From Proteles cristata cristata (Eukaryota; Chordata; Mammalia; Carnivora; Hyaenidae): a stretch of 64,000 nucleotides of DNA. This document shows positions 44,496 to 57,868 of the stretch, piece by piece. The position numbers and the translations under genes are program-made. Below the pieces are notes generated by a model. It searched no databases and had not been told where the DNA came from. It saw nothing but the letters and a program-made list of their open reading frames with translations. The stretch lies in contig JAESUZ010002713.1 in the NCBI GenBank assembly GCA_017311185.1, forward strand, positions 1-64,000, in the 5' to 3' direction. Positions within the stretch are counted from its first letter, which is position 1, and the number at the start of each line of letters is the position of its first letter.

Positions 44496-45079
44496 ACCAG
44501 CCAGTGTTTCGAGTAACTACTCTGCACCAGGCTCTGTGAATTTTCTAATTTCATCCTCATTACAACTCTCAGGAAAAGCACATATTCAGCAAATTGTGGA
44601 ATAAATGAACAATTGAAGGTAAAAATAGAGCCACAATTATTTCCAATTGCTGATGTAAGAAAAATCCAGAAACTCCTCTGTTTGCACAGGGAACCACCAT
44701 AGCTCCCAAGCTATGGAGGGACAGCAGAAATAAATGAATATTAGAAATATAAGAGCTATTTTGGCAGTGGAAAGAAAGATTTTAGTTTGGACATGAGTGT
44801 TGTAAAAAATCCAGTGTGATACAGGCCTCCTTTGTTGTGATAGCATCTTAAATGAACTATGCCAGAAAATCAGCATTTATAAATAAGACAAACAGAAGCC
44901 TCCAACTTAGTTTCGATTTTTGTATAGGAAATACAGTGCTCCTCAGCTGAAGACAAATCTCTGGGATACATCCAGATGAATTAGGTTATGATATTGTAGC
45001 CTTGGGAGAGTAGAGAGCTCTAGATAAAAATTAAAATGCCTTGGTTCTACTTGTGGCTTTTCCAGCTTTCCTGGTGACT
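44496..45079. other. Mostly unassigned; short MIR-like piece
   Basis: 44510-44585 ('gtaactactctgcaccaggc', 'aatttcatcctcattacaac') resembles reverse MIR. The rest is unrecognised. Confidence 0.45.
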
Positions 45080-45470
45080 TGTGCTGTCCATCCAATGTTT
45101 CTCTGCCACCCTTAAGGTTAGGCACAATCATGTGGCTTGCTTTGGCCAGTGAAATATGGTCAGCAGTGATGGTAAGTTAAATCTTAATGGCAAACTAAAT
45201 TTAATTTAATGGTAAATTAAATCTTTTCAGGTAGAAACATTAGAATCATGCATGGTTTGCAATGCCCTCTCTTCTGTCATGATGACATATTAGAGAAGGC
45301 ATTTTCCATCACCCTGCATCCCTAAGTGAAATGACATGGAATACAGTACCTAGCTAACTCATAGTGGAAACATAGCATGAATGAGAAATAAATATGTTGT
45401 TTTAAGCCACGAAATGTTATCGTTTGTTACTGTAACATAGCTTAGCACAACCTGATTGATAGACCAACTA
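45080..45470 (+). mobile_element. Old LTR-like interspersed repeat, unnamed
   Basis: The right end 'gagaaataaatatgttgttt', 'taagccacgaaatgttatcg' and 'tttgttactgtaacatagct' is a well-known kind of mammalian LTR 3' end. The left end starts near 'gtggcttgctttggccagtg'. I cannot place the subfamily. A small local duplication of 'gtaaattaaatctt'-like units lies at 45170-45230. Confidence 0.45.
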
Positions 45471-45474
45471 ATAA

Positions 45475-45560
45475 GTTGTGTTACCTTGGGACAGTCCTTT
45501 TACCGGCTGGCCTGGGTACCAGCTTCCTTCTCTGTAAATCTAAGGGATTAGCCTAGGACA
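45475..45560 (+). mobile_element. MIR SINE fragment
   Basis: 'gtgttaccttgggacagtcc' and 'agcttccttctctgtaaatc' follow the MIR core. Confidence 0.6.
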
Positions 45561-48359
45561 CAAAGATTTAATCTGGGGGCCCATGAGTGGGTTTCAAGAT
45601 GACAATGAACCCCCCAAATTATAGGTAATATTGTGTGTATATGTGTGTGTGTTTGAGAGTTGTATTCACATTTTTCTGGAGAGATGGTTCATAACCTTTC
45701 CAATTTTTGAGAGGGTCTATGTTACTCAAAATGAGATTAAGAACCAGAATTGTCTCTAAAGCCATTTCCAGCCCAAGTGTGCTTTTAAGAATCTAGAGTA
45801 GGGAAAAAATAGCTAATTAGGTTCCTCTCTGATCTGGTATTTCAGGGCTTGCCTTGAGTCAGATTTTATGAAGGTTGTTTTCAAATAATTAAGTTTAAGA
45901 TTTTGGCTTAATAGGATTGCAAATATCAAAATCTCAGGAGGTATTCCTGGGTGAAAAGAGAGGATTCAGAGCAACTCTTTTTAACCGAAAGAAGGAAAGT
46001 TTCTTCAAAAATTGAAAATGGGGTCCCAGATCACTCTCAGTGGATAGGACAGAATGGGACCTATAGGAAGATATGAGGAAAAAAGGGTCACTCTTCTAAA
46101 AATATATCACCACAGAAAAGTTAATGCCTGAAAGGCCAGAGTGTGATACTTTAGCAGAAGGCAATGAGCTGTCTTAAATATGAAGGTGGCTGGGTAGACT
46201 ACATTAATAGAGAGACCGGAGTTTTATTGATGGACAACCTGGATTCAACATGCTGTTTGTTTGGCCACAATTTTCTCATCAATAAAATAAGGACAATAAT
46301 ACTCAGCTGTAACAGAGAGAGTCCTGGCAGCAAATAGGTAATGAATTCAAGCAGGGTAATTAAGGGGAGTTTAATGAATACTATTTATGATGATCGGGTC
46401 TGGGTTCAGAGAAACAAGCAAGGCATGTAGAGGCGCCCTGGGAAGGGTTAAAGCATGGAGCCCTTTGTCACTCCTAAATCTGAAGGGATGAGGGAGAACA
46501 GTTACCATAAAAAGGAGAGCTTAGCTGTCGCTGCTACAGCAGTAGCTGTAGGAAAGGTCTACACAGCTGGAGTTTGGGCTTTCCAAAGGAAACACAGAAA
46601 TGCTAATCCCTGGCCCAACAGTGAGGGGGCCAGCTCACCCCCATTGACATGGTCCAGAGAAAGTCTCCTGGGGGCAGAGAAAAGGGCAGAGAAAGGTAGA
46701 GAGGGGATATGGAAGAGACATGAGCCTTCCAGCTCCTGGGTCATTGTAAAGATTCGAAGAGATAACATTTAGAAACATGTAAAGTATTATATTAATTATT
46801 ACTTACTCGTTTTATGAATAAATACCTCACATCCTTTGCCCAAAAAAAAAAAAGGGTTTGATAGTGTTATGGGGTTCTGCAGGGTTCTGCAGCCCCTGAA
46901 GGAGCGGGGAGAGGACACATGGACAGAGATCCCAGACTCAGAATAAAGCAACTGTGCTTAGGGGAGGTGGCCTCGGGATTCAAGATTAACAGGTGTATGA
47001 TGTTGCAAGGACACAGTATTTGAAATGGCTACTCCCTGGAGCATCAAGACACCAAGCCCTTCCTTGAGTCTTTATGCTGCCGTGACAAGCAGTTCCGGTC
47101 TGCTGGCTGCTTAGGAGATACCTTTTCAAGCAACAAAATCTAGACTTGAATGATCTTCATAAGCACATATCAGGAGATGTATTTCCTGATGTGTACATAG
47201 ATGCCAAAATACGGACTTCCTGTTCAAAATGAAGCCTTGCAATGTTTGGGCTGTGTGGTATGTAGTAGGAGTTGTCATATTAAATTATACTGAAGTTTGT
47301 TCAGTCACTAACAGGCATAGAGGGTACTTACTTCAAGAGCGATATGGAAACCCTGGATAGGCTTTGGTTAAAGATCTTCTCACTGTACTCAGTAAAGGCA
47401 GCTTTCCCCAGGGAAAGATCGTTGGACTATAATATCAGGAGATTGTAACGTTTTTATTGGGAGTCCTAACCGGTAGAGAGACAGGCCATGTTTGGACCTA
47501 CTCAGTTTCCCCTCTTCCTTCTCTTGGGAGAAAATGCCCTTCCTTCATTGGATACAGTCTGGGTGGGACTGTGAATATGTGACCTGAGCTGGACCAGTCA
47601 GATTCCTTCCCCTAGAATGTGAAGCTTCAGGGGAGTGACCCAATTTTGGAAAAGGGATTGAAACTGATCAGTCTCATTGGTGGTACCCCCACAAGACTGT
47701 TCATTTATTCCTGCTTCTTACAGATCCCCAAACAAATCCAGATTCCCATCTGTTGAGGACTGGTTGTTCAGCATCTCCTTTCATTCCCTAAGCAACCCTC
47801 TATCTTTCTAATTCATTATTCTTTAGTTTTAGGTAATTAGGCCAGACCAAATAGGGATGATCCATGTTTCAGGAACTGATAAGAATGATGACTTGGATGA
47901 GGTTTTAGCATGCTTTCACTTCGGTTTACCCCCAAACCATCTGAGATGCAGTACAAATGGTATATTCCAGGAAACAGTACAGCTGAGGGAGTGGGTCCTA
48001 ATTCTTCATAGTGGCATGGCTGAGGTTCAGAAGACAGAGAATCCCACATGACGTGAGAACCCTACCTTTTATACTTTTAGACTGAAGTAAGGACAAAGTC
48101 TTCATTCAAGAGCCTCACTAGAGCCATATAAAAAAAAGCTTTGCTTCTCCACAGTGCTATAATTCTTACAGGCTTTCACTGAGATATAGCAGGCTTGGCC
48201 ATGCCATAGCACTGTTGGTCAAACCCACCTCTGTCTCTTCCAACCAAAAATCTTGATATGCACAGCTGGTGAGTTCTAGTTCTTCCAAAAACTCAGTCTG
48301 ATTTCCTTTCTGTCTTATTACCCACAATCCCCTTTCTCTATTTTACGGGATTCTTATGG
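45561..48359. other. Largely unassigned, with possible old repeats
   Basis: 45600-45750 ends 'gagattaagaaccagaattg', like some hAT element termini. 46215-46330 is MIR-like ('caattttctcatcaataaaa'). 46874-46893 is an exact 10-bp tandem repeat (GGGTTCTGCA twice). 47480-47830 has the feel of an old LTR. None is firm, and frames up to 105 codons have no known domain. Confidence 0.4.
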
Positions 48360-48540
48360 AGAAAATACACTTATGTACATTATCACTAATCCCCTTAACA
48401 CATCACCAAGGTAAATATTATTGTCCCATTTTATTGATTAAGGAATGGATGCTCAGATAAGAGATCAGCGCTCTCTCCAGAACAGGAATTCAAACCCAGG
48501 CCTCTTTGACTTCAGTGTCCACACTCCCACCCTGTTCCAT
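48360..48540 (-). mobile_element. MIR SINE
   Basis: 'attattgtcccattttattg', 'attaaggaatggatgctcag' and 'ggaattcaaacccaggcctc': reverse MIR. Confidence 0.8.
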
Positions 48541-48549
48541 CCTGCTCAT

Positions 48550-48695
48550 TTTCTGATCCCAATTCTGATTCTAATTATACCGTGTTCTTGGATAAGTCAC
48601 TCACTTTTCTTTGGCTCCTTTGTGGGTAAGCATATAATAATATCTTTCCACAAGATTGTTGGGACAAGATGGATAGCAAATAGAAGAGTGTATTA
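48550..48695 (+). mobile_element. MIR SINE fragment
   Basis: 'tgttcttggataagtcactc', 'acttttctttggctcctttg', then 'ataataatatctttccacaa' and 'gattgttgggacaagatgga'. It faces the MIR just upstream, forming a diverged inverted MIR pair. Confidence 0.65.
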
Positions 48696-48971
48696 GGCTA
48701 GGGGACAGAGTGGTTTTGAAGAGCTGTGAAACTACATATGCTTCTATTCTTTTTGCATTTTGCAATGTCTACTTAAAAAAATAAAAGAATCATTCTGTCT
48801 TTGGTTTGGAAGTGGAAATTCCCCTACCCACTCTAAGCCAATGAAAAACCCTGGAGGGTTGCATATCTAGCTATCTTTTCTCTCTATGAATTTATGTATT
48901 TCTTTCTACATTTGCTCCCCTCCCCCAAGGCTTAGTTAGAAGGTCTCAGTGGCAGCTTCTCTTTTCAAATT

Positions 48972-49140
48972 ATAGGCATACCTCAGAGATATTGCAGGTT
49001 TTGTTCCAGACTACCACAATAAAGTGTCGAATGAATTTTTTTGTTTCCCAGTGCCTACAAAAGTTATGTTTACAATTTACTGTAGTCTGGTAAGTGTGCA
49101 AAATAGCTTTATGTCTAAGAAATGTACATACCTTAATTTA
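48972..49140 (-). mobile_element. Tigger1 DNA transposon end
   Basis: The terminal inverted repeat 'aggcatacctcagagatatt' and following 'gcaggttttgttccagacta', 'ttgtttcccagtgcctacaa', 'aagttatgtttacaatttac' match the reverse of the Tigger1 3' end (pogo-type Tc1/mariner). Only the terminal 170 bases remain; the transposase region is absent. Confidence 0.9.
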
Positions 49141-52100
49141 AAAATACTCTGTTGACACAGAGTGAGCAAATGCTGTTGGGGAAATGGAGCCAATGGACTT
49201 GTTTGATGGGATTGCTATCAATGTTCAACTTGTACAAGATGCAATATCTGTGAAGTGCCATCAAGTGAAGAACAATAACCCAAGGTCTGCCCGTTTTCCC
49301 CAAATACCTCCTACGTTGAGAGTAAGTTGCTGGATTCACCATTATTATTAGCCTAGGATATTTAATGCTGGCGTAACCACTCATCCTAAGCCCCCAAATG
49401 GCCAGAAACTTGGAGTAAGTTGTTCTTTGGTCCTGTTTCCTGGATCCCAGGTGTGTTCAAGTGGCCAGCATCAAGCAGGAGAGAAAGGCAAGCTCCTGTG
49501 ACCCGGGAGCCAAGCTGCAACACAGAACCTGTCCTTTACAGAGCAAAATCTTAAATCAAGCAATCTTGCATGAGAAGCCCTTCCCCCACACCTAAGTATT
49601 GGTTTTAATCTCAAAGGAAATAATTGGTTTTCTGCAGTGAGCTCTGTGATCTACTGCTGCCAACTACATGGCTGTAAAACTATTAACTCTTCACAGGACA
49701 TTTTGTCTCTGCAGGAGGAAGAAGTAAACTGGAGAACTCCGTCACTCAGGGCCAACTGAAAAATTTGTGATGCAATGTAAATTTCACTAACATGGTATCC
49801 ATCTTAACTGTCTTGAAATTATGGCCAACATTTAGGGATAAAAGCCAGAGAGCTTGGAATATAACAGGTTTCCGCTTTCAAGAGCAAACCCATACATTAC
49901 CCAGTGGTTGCACGGGAAGAGTCTGGAATTCTACCAGGTGGAAGATGAAGCCAGCCTCTCCACCTTCTCGGCTTACATTTGCTCTCCACTTAACAAGGCT
50001 TTAAATGTTCATGAGATCTTCCTGGGTAAATGTGAATCCAGCCTACTGGATTCCAGAACTGCACAAAAGGTAAAGGCTGGAAAAACGCAATGGCAGGTGC
50101 AACAGAGCCTCTGCCCACTACAAGACTCCAATAGAGCACGTTGAATAAATCAATTAAAAGAGTTAGAGGGAAGCAGAAAATGCTGATTCATAAACAGAGG
50201 AAAACAGAATGTATCCTAGTCCAGAAGATTGTGCAAGGCCCCTCATCAGGCAACTTATCGCAGTATGTTTGAGGTTTTCTTACATGTGAAAACAAGGCTC
50301 AATCAAAATGAACTCTTCTAATCTGTTTAATGATTTTTAAGGCTCAGCTGGACATGAGGGTGATGAGGAAAACTTGCAAGGGTGTGACTAGTTATGATAT
50401 CACCCCAATATTTTTGAAGTCTCTCCGGCATTACCTATATAATACACGCTTGTGCTTCTGGAAGCTGGGACTTCACTCTCTAATGGGACTAACCTCATAC
50501 AGGCAATACCCAAAGAAAAGTCAAAGTTTGAGCAAAAGAAAGTTTAAAAAGTATCTTTGAGAGTCTCCCATTCTTCCCATTCAAACTTTTCTGCATATTC
50601 CTTCAAATTTATAAATAGCATCTTGTCACTTGTTTCCAACGTTCTTCTTTCAACCACTTTTGGTTAAAACAACTGAGGTTAGCACCTCTGTTTGAACAGC
50701 TGCACACCATTAGCTGAGGATCTGTTCATCTCTGCACCTGGGGGCACATCCTGCAAAACAGGCCCACATCCCTGCGTCCCTTCCATCAGAATTAGCTGAC
50801 CTTGGCCTTGCACCCTTCTGCTCCACTCTTCCTTCTAACCTTCTAACAGAATTTTCTAAACAGATTTCCTTAGGGAGCTCTCCACAAGGAACATGGGTTT
50901 GCCTTGCACCCTCTTGGAGTTTTAATATTTGAATTTAAGGAATTTTGGAGGAAGGGGCTCGTAAGTTGGAAAATCAGTTGGAAGGCAGCCTCCAAATGTT
51001 CCATATTACGTTAGAGAACACCAGTCACCATTAGGGATTTTTCATAATCACTATGAAAAGAAAGAACCATGAAAGTCGATTGTCAGCCAGGAAATAAGTA
51101 GGTTACATTTGGGCAGATGGTTAATATTAGGGGGAAGGATATCCAGATTCATGATTTTCTTTTTCCTTAACAGCAATATCAACAAAACACAGCAACCTTT
51201 TTCGGGCATTTGAGGTGATGAACTTGTGGTGTTCATATTTAGGCTTAATGCATAGCTAATTTCTATCGGTCAACTACTGTCTATTGACCATTGCTGCTTG
51301 GCTAGGTTATTCCTATGATGAGACCTATATTCTGCTTAATGGGTTGTTTTATTCAAATGCTGGCTTCCACATTCATCAGGGTTGTTAAAATTATTTCTTG
51401 AGTTTAGCAAAGTGAAACATTCCACTTGGGTTTGCACTTTTCTCTAATTAATGTTTTTAACATGTTCCCTTTGAATTATAACCATGAATAACTAAATACA
51501 GTGTTAGGCTGATAGTGTTCTTTTTAACCCATTCAACTAATCTGGTTGGTACAACAGCTCACATCTGCTGAAGGAATGAAGACGTGTTCCGTGATATTCT
51601 TTGCTTTCTCCCCTATCTGGTTATTTGAGATAGTGTAGAAAGTGGAGGCATCACTATGCGGAAGATAAGGGAAAATTAAAATGAGTAGAAGGAAGGATGA
51701 GTTCACCTCTGCACTGACTTCTAAGCCCCACTCTTAGTGAAAGGCATTTTCGAAGCTATTTGTTTATTTAGATTTGCCAAATAATAGGCAATTTCTCCAA
51801 AAGTTGCATTAGAAGGTTAGCATCCACAGAGCCAGGAAGCATTAAACCAGTCACTTAAATTATTAGACATCTCTACCTGGATGCCACATAACTACAATGG
51901 AGTCCAATCATATATGCTGTGAATATGCATAATTCACACTATCCACTTTGGAAAAATGCGAACAGCACCCCCCTCACTACCACCTAGAAGAGCGTAATTT
52001 TTAGTGCAGCATGTCCTTCAAATAGAGGCCAACATCGTTATCTGTGTTCAACTTAAGAGAGACTGACAAGTTCCAGTGCAACTGAAATCACCTACACAGA

Positions 52101-52349
52101 GACATTGAGATTCAAGGGATTTAAATGGTAATTTTGTTGACGTTAGCTTTCTGCCTTAGTGCCTTTGGAATCTTGCCCCAAGTAATTTGCAGCCTCACTA
52201 TATCCCAAAGCTGAATGCATTGGCCTCTGAGGCTAACTGGCCTTCCCACCATGCTTTACCCTCACATCACAGGGGCTACCATCTCCCTCATAACAAACAC
52301 TTGGAAACTTGGAATCGTCACTAACTTAAGCTACTCCTTTATCAACAGT
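49141..52349. other. Longest repeat-free stretch of the window
   Basis: About 3.2 kb in which I recognise no transposon, microsatellite or gene. Frames reach 96 codons (49854-50144, plus) with no known domain. Old mammalian repeats may escape the eye. This interval deserves cross-species comparison. Confidence 0.5.
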
Positions 52350-52520
52350 ATTCAGGTTTGGAGCATGTGCTGCATGCAAGAGTCTGTGCCAGATGTTGTG
52401 GGGGATAAAAAGAAATATGGAAAACAGTCCCTGACCTCAATAAGCTGAAATTAAGCTCAGTGAGACATGTGTACAAATGAAAAAGATAATTAAGGAAATA
52501 CAATGTAAGAACAAAATGGC
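52350..52520 (-). mobile_element. L2 LINE fragment
   Basis: 'gtctgtgccagatgttgtgg', 'gggataaaaagaaatatgga' and 'ccctgacctcaataagctga' follow the reverse L2 3' end. Confidence 0.65.
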
Positions 52521-52779
52521 TATGATAATCACTCTGGGCATGGGTGAAGGAAGACCTTGGGCCTCAAGGCAACCCAGGTGAGCAGACAGACACAGCCCTG
52601 CAACCGTGATGGAAGCCACCGTTGGAACTCACAAGAGAGAACAGGTAAGAACCAGTTAGAGTCCAGGTAAGCAATGGAAACTTTGGATTTTGCCTTCATG
52701 CCCCATGTAGCTAGCTGGTCCTTCCTTTCAGTAGTGTTTACTGCCCACATATTACATGTCTGGACTACCAACAGTAGTT

Positions 52780-52995
52780 ACTTGCCAGTACTTGCTGAGT
52801 ACCACTGTATGCCAGGGACTGTTCTAAGTACTTCATACACTTTAATCATTTAATCCTCAAATAAAATAAATAGCAATATCATCCGCATTTTGCAGATGAG
52901 GAAACAGAGGAACAGAGCAGTTGAGAATCTTGCCTAGAGATAAATGTCCAATAAATTGAAGATCAGAATTCCAACCCAGTCCTACTTTTCCATCA
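52780..52995 (-). mobile_element. MIR SINE, nearly full length
   Basis: 'gccagggactgttctaagta', 'aatcatttaatcctcaaata', 'ttttgcagatgaggaaacag', 'gagaatcttgcctagagata', 'attccaacccagtcctactt': one of the best-preserved MIRs here. Confidence 0.9.
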
Positions 52996-53762
52996 CATTG
53001 CCTCCGTGTCATTTGAGGTACCGGATCTAACCTTGAAAACATAACTCTCACCTGCCCTCTCCCACTTAAGAAAACGTTTAGAACATCCTAACTGCTTAAA
53101 AGAGAAGACTCCCTGTCATTAGGCTAGAAATTCAAGAGCTCAGCCTTAGCCTATCATGCCAATGAGGTTCTTCTAATACCTTCTGCAACAGTGGCCCTTC
53201 ACTGTAACCAAGCTAGTCTACTCATTGGCCCCAGGAGGCACACTGCACATTTATATCTTAAGGACCCACGATCACAGATATGGCTTCTAGAGCCCTTCAT
53301 ATTACACCTTGCTTGAGTGACGATGAACTAAAGCAGGTACCCACTCAAGCAGCAGTCAGATCTGAAAGCCTAACTTCCAAAACTGCAACCCAAGACGAAA
53401 TTGTAGATAGACCCTACTCCTCTTGATTCAAAGTCCGTTCATTATCAACTAAGAGTACCAAGTACTGTTTCTTTCTGAAATAAGAATGTCTGCACTCTAA
53501 ATCTCTCCTACACTGTAATTTTGCACATTTTTTCAACCTGATCCCTGAGTTTACATACATTCCTTTTCAAGTTTACCTTACTAATGTCTGTTTCTTTTCC
53601 CAGCTTGGGAAGATTTTTTAAAAAATGAATTACTTCCACCCATCTATTAACATTGTCTTATCCACCAATCTAAAAAGTACACATTTATATGGCCATGTTG
53701 TTGATTTTAAAAGTCTTAATAGCATTTGGCCAAAGAGAGCATGAAAGATTTTTTTATTTTTT
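52996..53762. other. Unassigned sequence
   Basis: No gene or repeat recognised. Confidence 0.5.
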
Positions 53763-53775
53763 CCAAATTGGCTTT

Positions 53776-53998
53776 TTAATTTTATTTTTTTAATGATTTT
53801 TTTATTCATTTCTGAGAGAGACAGAGAGACAGTGTGAGCAGGGGAGGGTCAGAGAGAGAGGAAGACACAGAATCTGAAGCAGGCTCCAGGCTACGAGCTG
53901 TCAGCACAGAGCCCAATGAGGGGCTCAAACCCACAAACCATGAGATCATGACCTGAGCCGAAGTTGGATGCTTAACCAACTGAGCCATCCAGGCGCCC
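53776..53998 (-). mobile_element. Felid tRNA-derived SINE with exact TSD
   Basis: Reverse-strand, full length. Exact 13-bp duplication CCAAATTGGCTTT at 53763-53775 and 53999-54011. It ends the 12.9-kb interval without carnivore SINEs. Confidence 0.97.
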
Positions 53999-54011
53999 CC
54001 AAATTGGCTTT

Positions 54012-54421
54012 GATGTTAAAATCAACATACTTTGGGTGTATTTGTTGGGTCAACTCTGAATCCTTCTGACTTTTCTGTGGTCCAGGCTACACTGATTTAT
54101 CTTGTCTGCATGACTATCATAGGGCACGTCACTGAAAGCTTTGCTGAATCTTTCATTTGTTTCATACAAACATACCCCTAATGAAAGTCCAATAACTTTA
54201 AAACCCCAGTCACCTGATTTGGGTACAAGTGATTCTTAGTTTATTTACACTTGCTCCTGATGAATACCTATTTCTCTAAGTGTTTACAAATTACTTGTTT
54301 AGGAATCCAAACTTGCAAGATTGTGTTTACTAGAATGCCCCTTATAAAGTTGGAACATGTCCATCTCATCCTCTGGTAAGTTTTCTTTTTGCAATGTTTT
54401 CTCAAGCCTGAGGTAGTGATC
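54012..54421. other. Unassigned sequence
   Basis: Nothing recognised. Confidence 0.5.
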
Positions 54422-54880
54422 TTATATTAGCTTCCTATTACTGCTATAACAAATGACCATAGAGTTATTGGCTTTAAAATAAAATGACACAGGTCTGTTA
54501 TAGACTGAAACCAGTGTCCCTGGCCTAAAATCAATGTATCGAGAAGGCTGCATTCCTTCTGAAGTGTCTGAAAGCAGAACCCATTCTCTACTCCTTCCAG
54601 CTTTCAGAGGCCACACACATTCTACAGCTCATGGCCTGGAGCCAGCAGTCACATCACTGCCCTTTGTTTCCATGATCACATCATTTCTTCCTTGTTGGGC
54701 TTTCCTCCCTCCCTCCTGTGATTACATCTGGCCCACCCTGATAACCAGATAATCTTCCCTTCTCAGATCTTTCATCATACCAGCAAAGTCCTTTTTGTCA
54801 TGTGGAGTAGCATATTTGTAGGTTGTAGGGATTGCATGTGGACATCTGTGGAAGACACCATGATTCTGCCCACTACACAA
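54422..54880 (-). mobile_element. MaLR/MLT1-like LTR
   Basis: Top strand: 'ttagcttcctattactgcta', 'taacaaatgaccatagagtt', 'gtgattacatctggcccacc', 'ctgataaccagataatcttc' and 'gggattgcatgtggacatct'. This is the reverse complement of an LTR in the MLT1-like group. Subfamily uncertain. Confidence 0.7.
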
Positions 54881-56894
54881 CCCAAGATCATCACATAAGC
54901 AAGTTGCTTTAATTTCTTTAGATATAATTAATTTAGCTTAATTACCAAAAATGCATATTAATGGGCTAATATTCTTGCTATTACCTTTACTCTCTGGAAC
55001 TGCAGTTCTCTCCAATATACTAGACTCTCCATGTTAAAAAAACTAAAAGCAAAAAACAAAAAAACCTTTCTTAAGAGGGAGAGGCCTGCACAAATGGGGT
55101 TCTGCTCTATCATTTAACTTGACACCATCTTCCTCAAACAATGATCTCTCCTTTTTTTGCTTTCTTTTCTTTAAAAATAAGTTTTAAAAAAACCCAAAAT
55201 TTTCTTAAGTCTCAATGTATTCACAGTGAGCCTTCAGGATTTTTCACATGCACAGATTTGTGCCACGACCATGGTCTTTGATGTATCCTTGATCATGTGC
55301 CCTGCTTTGAGATCCTGGTTTTGTTCTTTCTAAATCTAGGCATGGATTGTTCCTGGAGCATATTCTATGTCTTTAATGTCTCCTCAGTGTCCTTCTCATT
55401 AGGATAACCCAAGATTATAGAGGAAGCATTTCCTTTTCTTCTTAAGTGACAGTCTCTTCTAGAAACTGACTGTGGACTCATTTTACCTTTTTCTGATGAA
55501 AAAAGGAAAAAAACCCAATGGATGTGTCTGAACATGCCTGTTTGTTCCCTTTATCTGCCATGATAAATTGCAAGGTGACTCAGTCACTTCCTCCCATGTT
55601 TCTCGTACCTTCTGTTTCACCAACTGGCTTTTTTTTTCTGGTCAGAATTCAGTGGAAGTACCAGTCACCGGGTCCTCTAATCAGCTGTTCCACTTTTAGC
55701 CACAAGAGCCTCCCACAGATGTTTGGAGAGTTAAAGTGATGATGTCACTCCATGACTATTACAGGGCCGAGCAGTCTTCTCCCCCTCAACATTCCTCTGC
55801 ATTGTTCATGTCTGCCTGCAGGCTCCATATGTGGTTCTGGAGTCTCCCACATGGTGCTTTGTTAAACAGTTAGTGCTCTGATTTGAGTAGGAGGGCTGGG
55901 GCTGAGAAAGGATAGACCACCAACAAACGTAAGTTTAGAGGTGAGCAATAAGTGGGGTCCAAACCAACCTGCATGCCTTCTGAGTAAATGAATAAAGGAT
56001 GAACAGGCTGGTTTAGTTTAAGGGAGTCATTGGTTTCAGGAAGGAAAACTCCACTCCAGCTATAGAAGTAGAGCAGGTGACGGAGGCTACGGCAATCATT
56101 ACGTTTCACTCTGTAACTACAGTGATTAGAAGTGAGCACACAACCAATCAGAGTAAATGTCAGGACTTTGGTGATAGAGTTTCTCTTGCCTGTCAGCAGC
56201 CCATAGTCAGGGAGCTGCTTATAGTCAAGAGCTAATTTTAAATGAGGTTGACATTATGGAAAGGGAGACAAACATAATGGAAGAAATCAGTTTCTTGAGG
56301 ACACCACTGAGCCACAAAACCAAGCCTTCCCTGTGGCCAGGCCCTCTTTAGGATTTTCAGTTCCTTTAATGTCGAGGCCCATATGAGTTGGATTTCTATT
56401 CAAAATGTGTCCTTCTATGTCTAGCCACCAAGTTTCACCAGGAGACTGGGTCAAAATAGTAAGTTTACTTTGCCTATTTTTTGTTAATTACTGATATTTC
56501 TGTGTATTAAACCTAGACAAAAAGAAGATTGTTTTTTTGTAAAATGGAAAATGTCAGTGGAAAAGGACAAAATATGCAAATACCCAGGATTATGAAAGGG
56601 ACAAGTGTCTGGAACTAGTCTTGCTAGGGAGCATGGTAGAATTTTGGCTGAGATGAAAAGGAGGTTTTTTGTCTTTGTTTTTGTTTTTAAGGAGGTTTGA
56701 GAAGAGATGGAGGAATCCCCAGGGGCCAAGTCCTGAGAGCAAGGGAGACGGAGGGAGCTGTCACTGGTGTGGAGGACAAGGTGGGACATCTTGGGGCATC
56801 TTGCCCCAAGGAGGGGCAACTAATCTGAGGATTGTTGGAGGTGAGGCCCAGAGTTTATGGGGTGTCATGTGGACAAAAGAGGGCAGAAGACTAA
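54881..56894. other. Largely unassigned sequence
   Basis: About 2 kb, AT-rich in its first third. No recognised repeat or gene. Frames up to 111 codons (56484-56819, minus) have no known domain. Confidence 0.5.
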
Positions 56895-56908
56895 AAGAAC
56901 AAAGACTG

Positions 56909-57068
56909 GGGTGCCTAGATGGCTCAGTTTTTTGAAGGTCCAACTCTTGGTTTCAGCTCAGCTCATTGTCTCAGGGTCATGAGAATGAGTCCCATGTTGG
57001 GCTGACAGGGATTCTCTCTCTCTGCCCCTCCCCCCCAAAATAAATTAACTTTAAAAATGAATAAACAG
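56909..57068 (+). mobile_element. Short older carnivore SINE
   Basis: Plus-strand copy of about 160 bp with internal losses ('gggctgacagggattctctc'). Duplication AAGAACAAAGACTG at 56895-56908 and AAGAAGAAAGACTG at 57069-57082, one mismatch in 14. Confidence 0.92.
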
Positions 57069-57082
57069 AAGAAGAAAGACTG

Positions 57083-57868
57083 ACTGGGAGATAGGAGGTG
57101 AAGCGGACAGAGAAGTTGAGTTGGCAGGAATGAAGGACGAGGCAGTTGGAGGAGACTGTGTGCGGTCAGTGAGTCAGCTCTGAGTTCTATCCACGTAAGG
57201 GCATATTTGTCTTCTAGTCTCTGCCTCACCTCATGCTACAGGAAGTACAAGAATTTTTCTTTCAAAATGCCATGTTTCCCCACCTTTTGTTTCTGTGGCC
57301 TCAGTTTCAGTCTTAGGCACCAGGCTGTCACATGTGGGCAGCACATGGCAGCAGCTGGACCACTGAGTCACATACCCATCATGTATGTGAAATTCTGTTT
57401 TTCCTCCACTCACCATCCAGCCACGTTTGTAAACACCCCTCAATCCTACAAATGTCCATAAGAATAAACCTGCAAAACATCTCTTTTCAGATACCGGTAG
57501 TGGCCCCTCAGCAGGATTCAGTTCTGATAATACGCTTTATCATTCTCTTCCCAAGACTTTCCTCCCTTTCCAAATGAATTCCATTTCCTCTACAGGAGGA
57601 AAAGCAGCTTGTAAAAACCTTAAATGGCTACAAAGATGGTTGAATCTACCTCCTTCCTTTTTGCAGTCTGGGAAATTGAGATCTGGAAAAATACACAGTC
57701 AGCTAGAGGCCTTGCTGGCATTCCTCTACAGCACCAGGGCCTCTTCTCAGCCCACTTTCCCCACCAAATTAAACTTCGCCTCAGATCTATTTTTTATACC
57801 CAAATCTAACCTGGTTTCAACTCAATTCTCAATTATGCATAGGGTGTGTATGTGCGTGATTCTATTTA
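57083..57868. other. Unassigned sequence
   Basis: No repeat recognised with confidence; 57650-57740 weakly resembles reverse MIR. Overlapping frames of 60-123 codons show no known domain. Confidence 0.5.
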
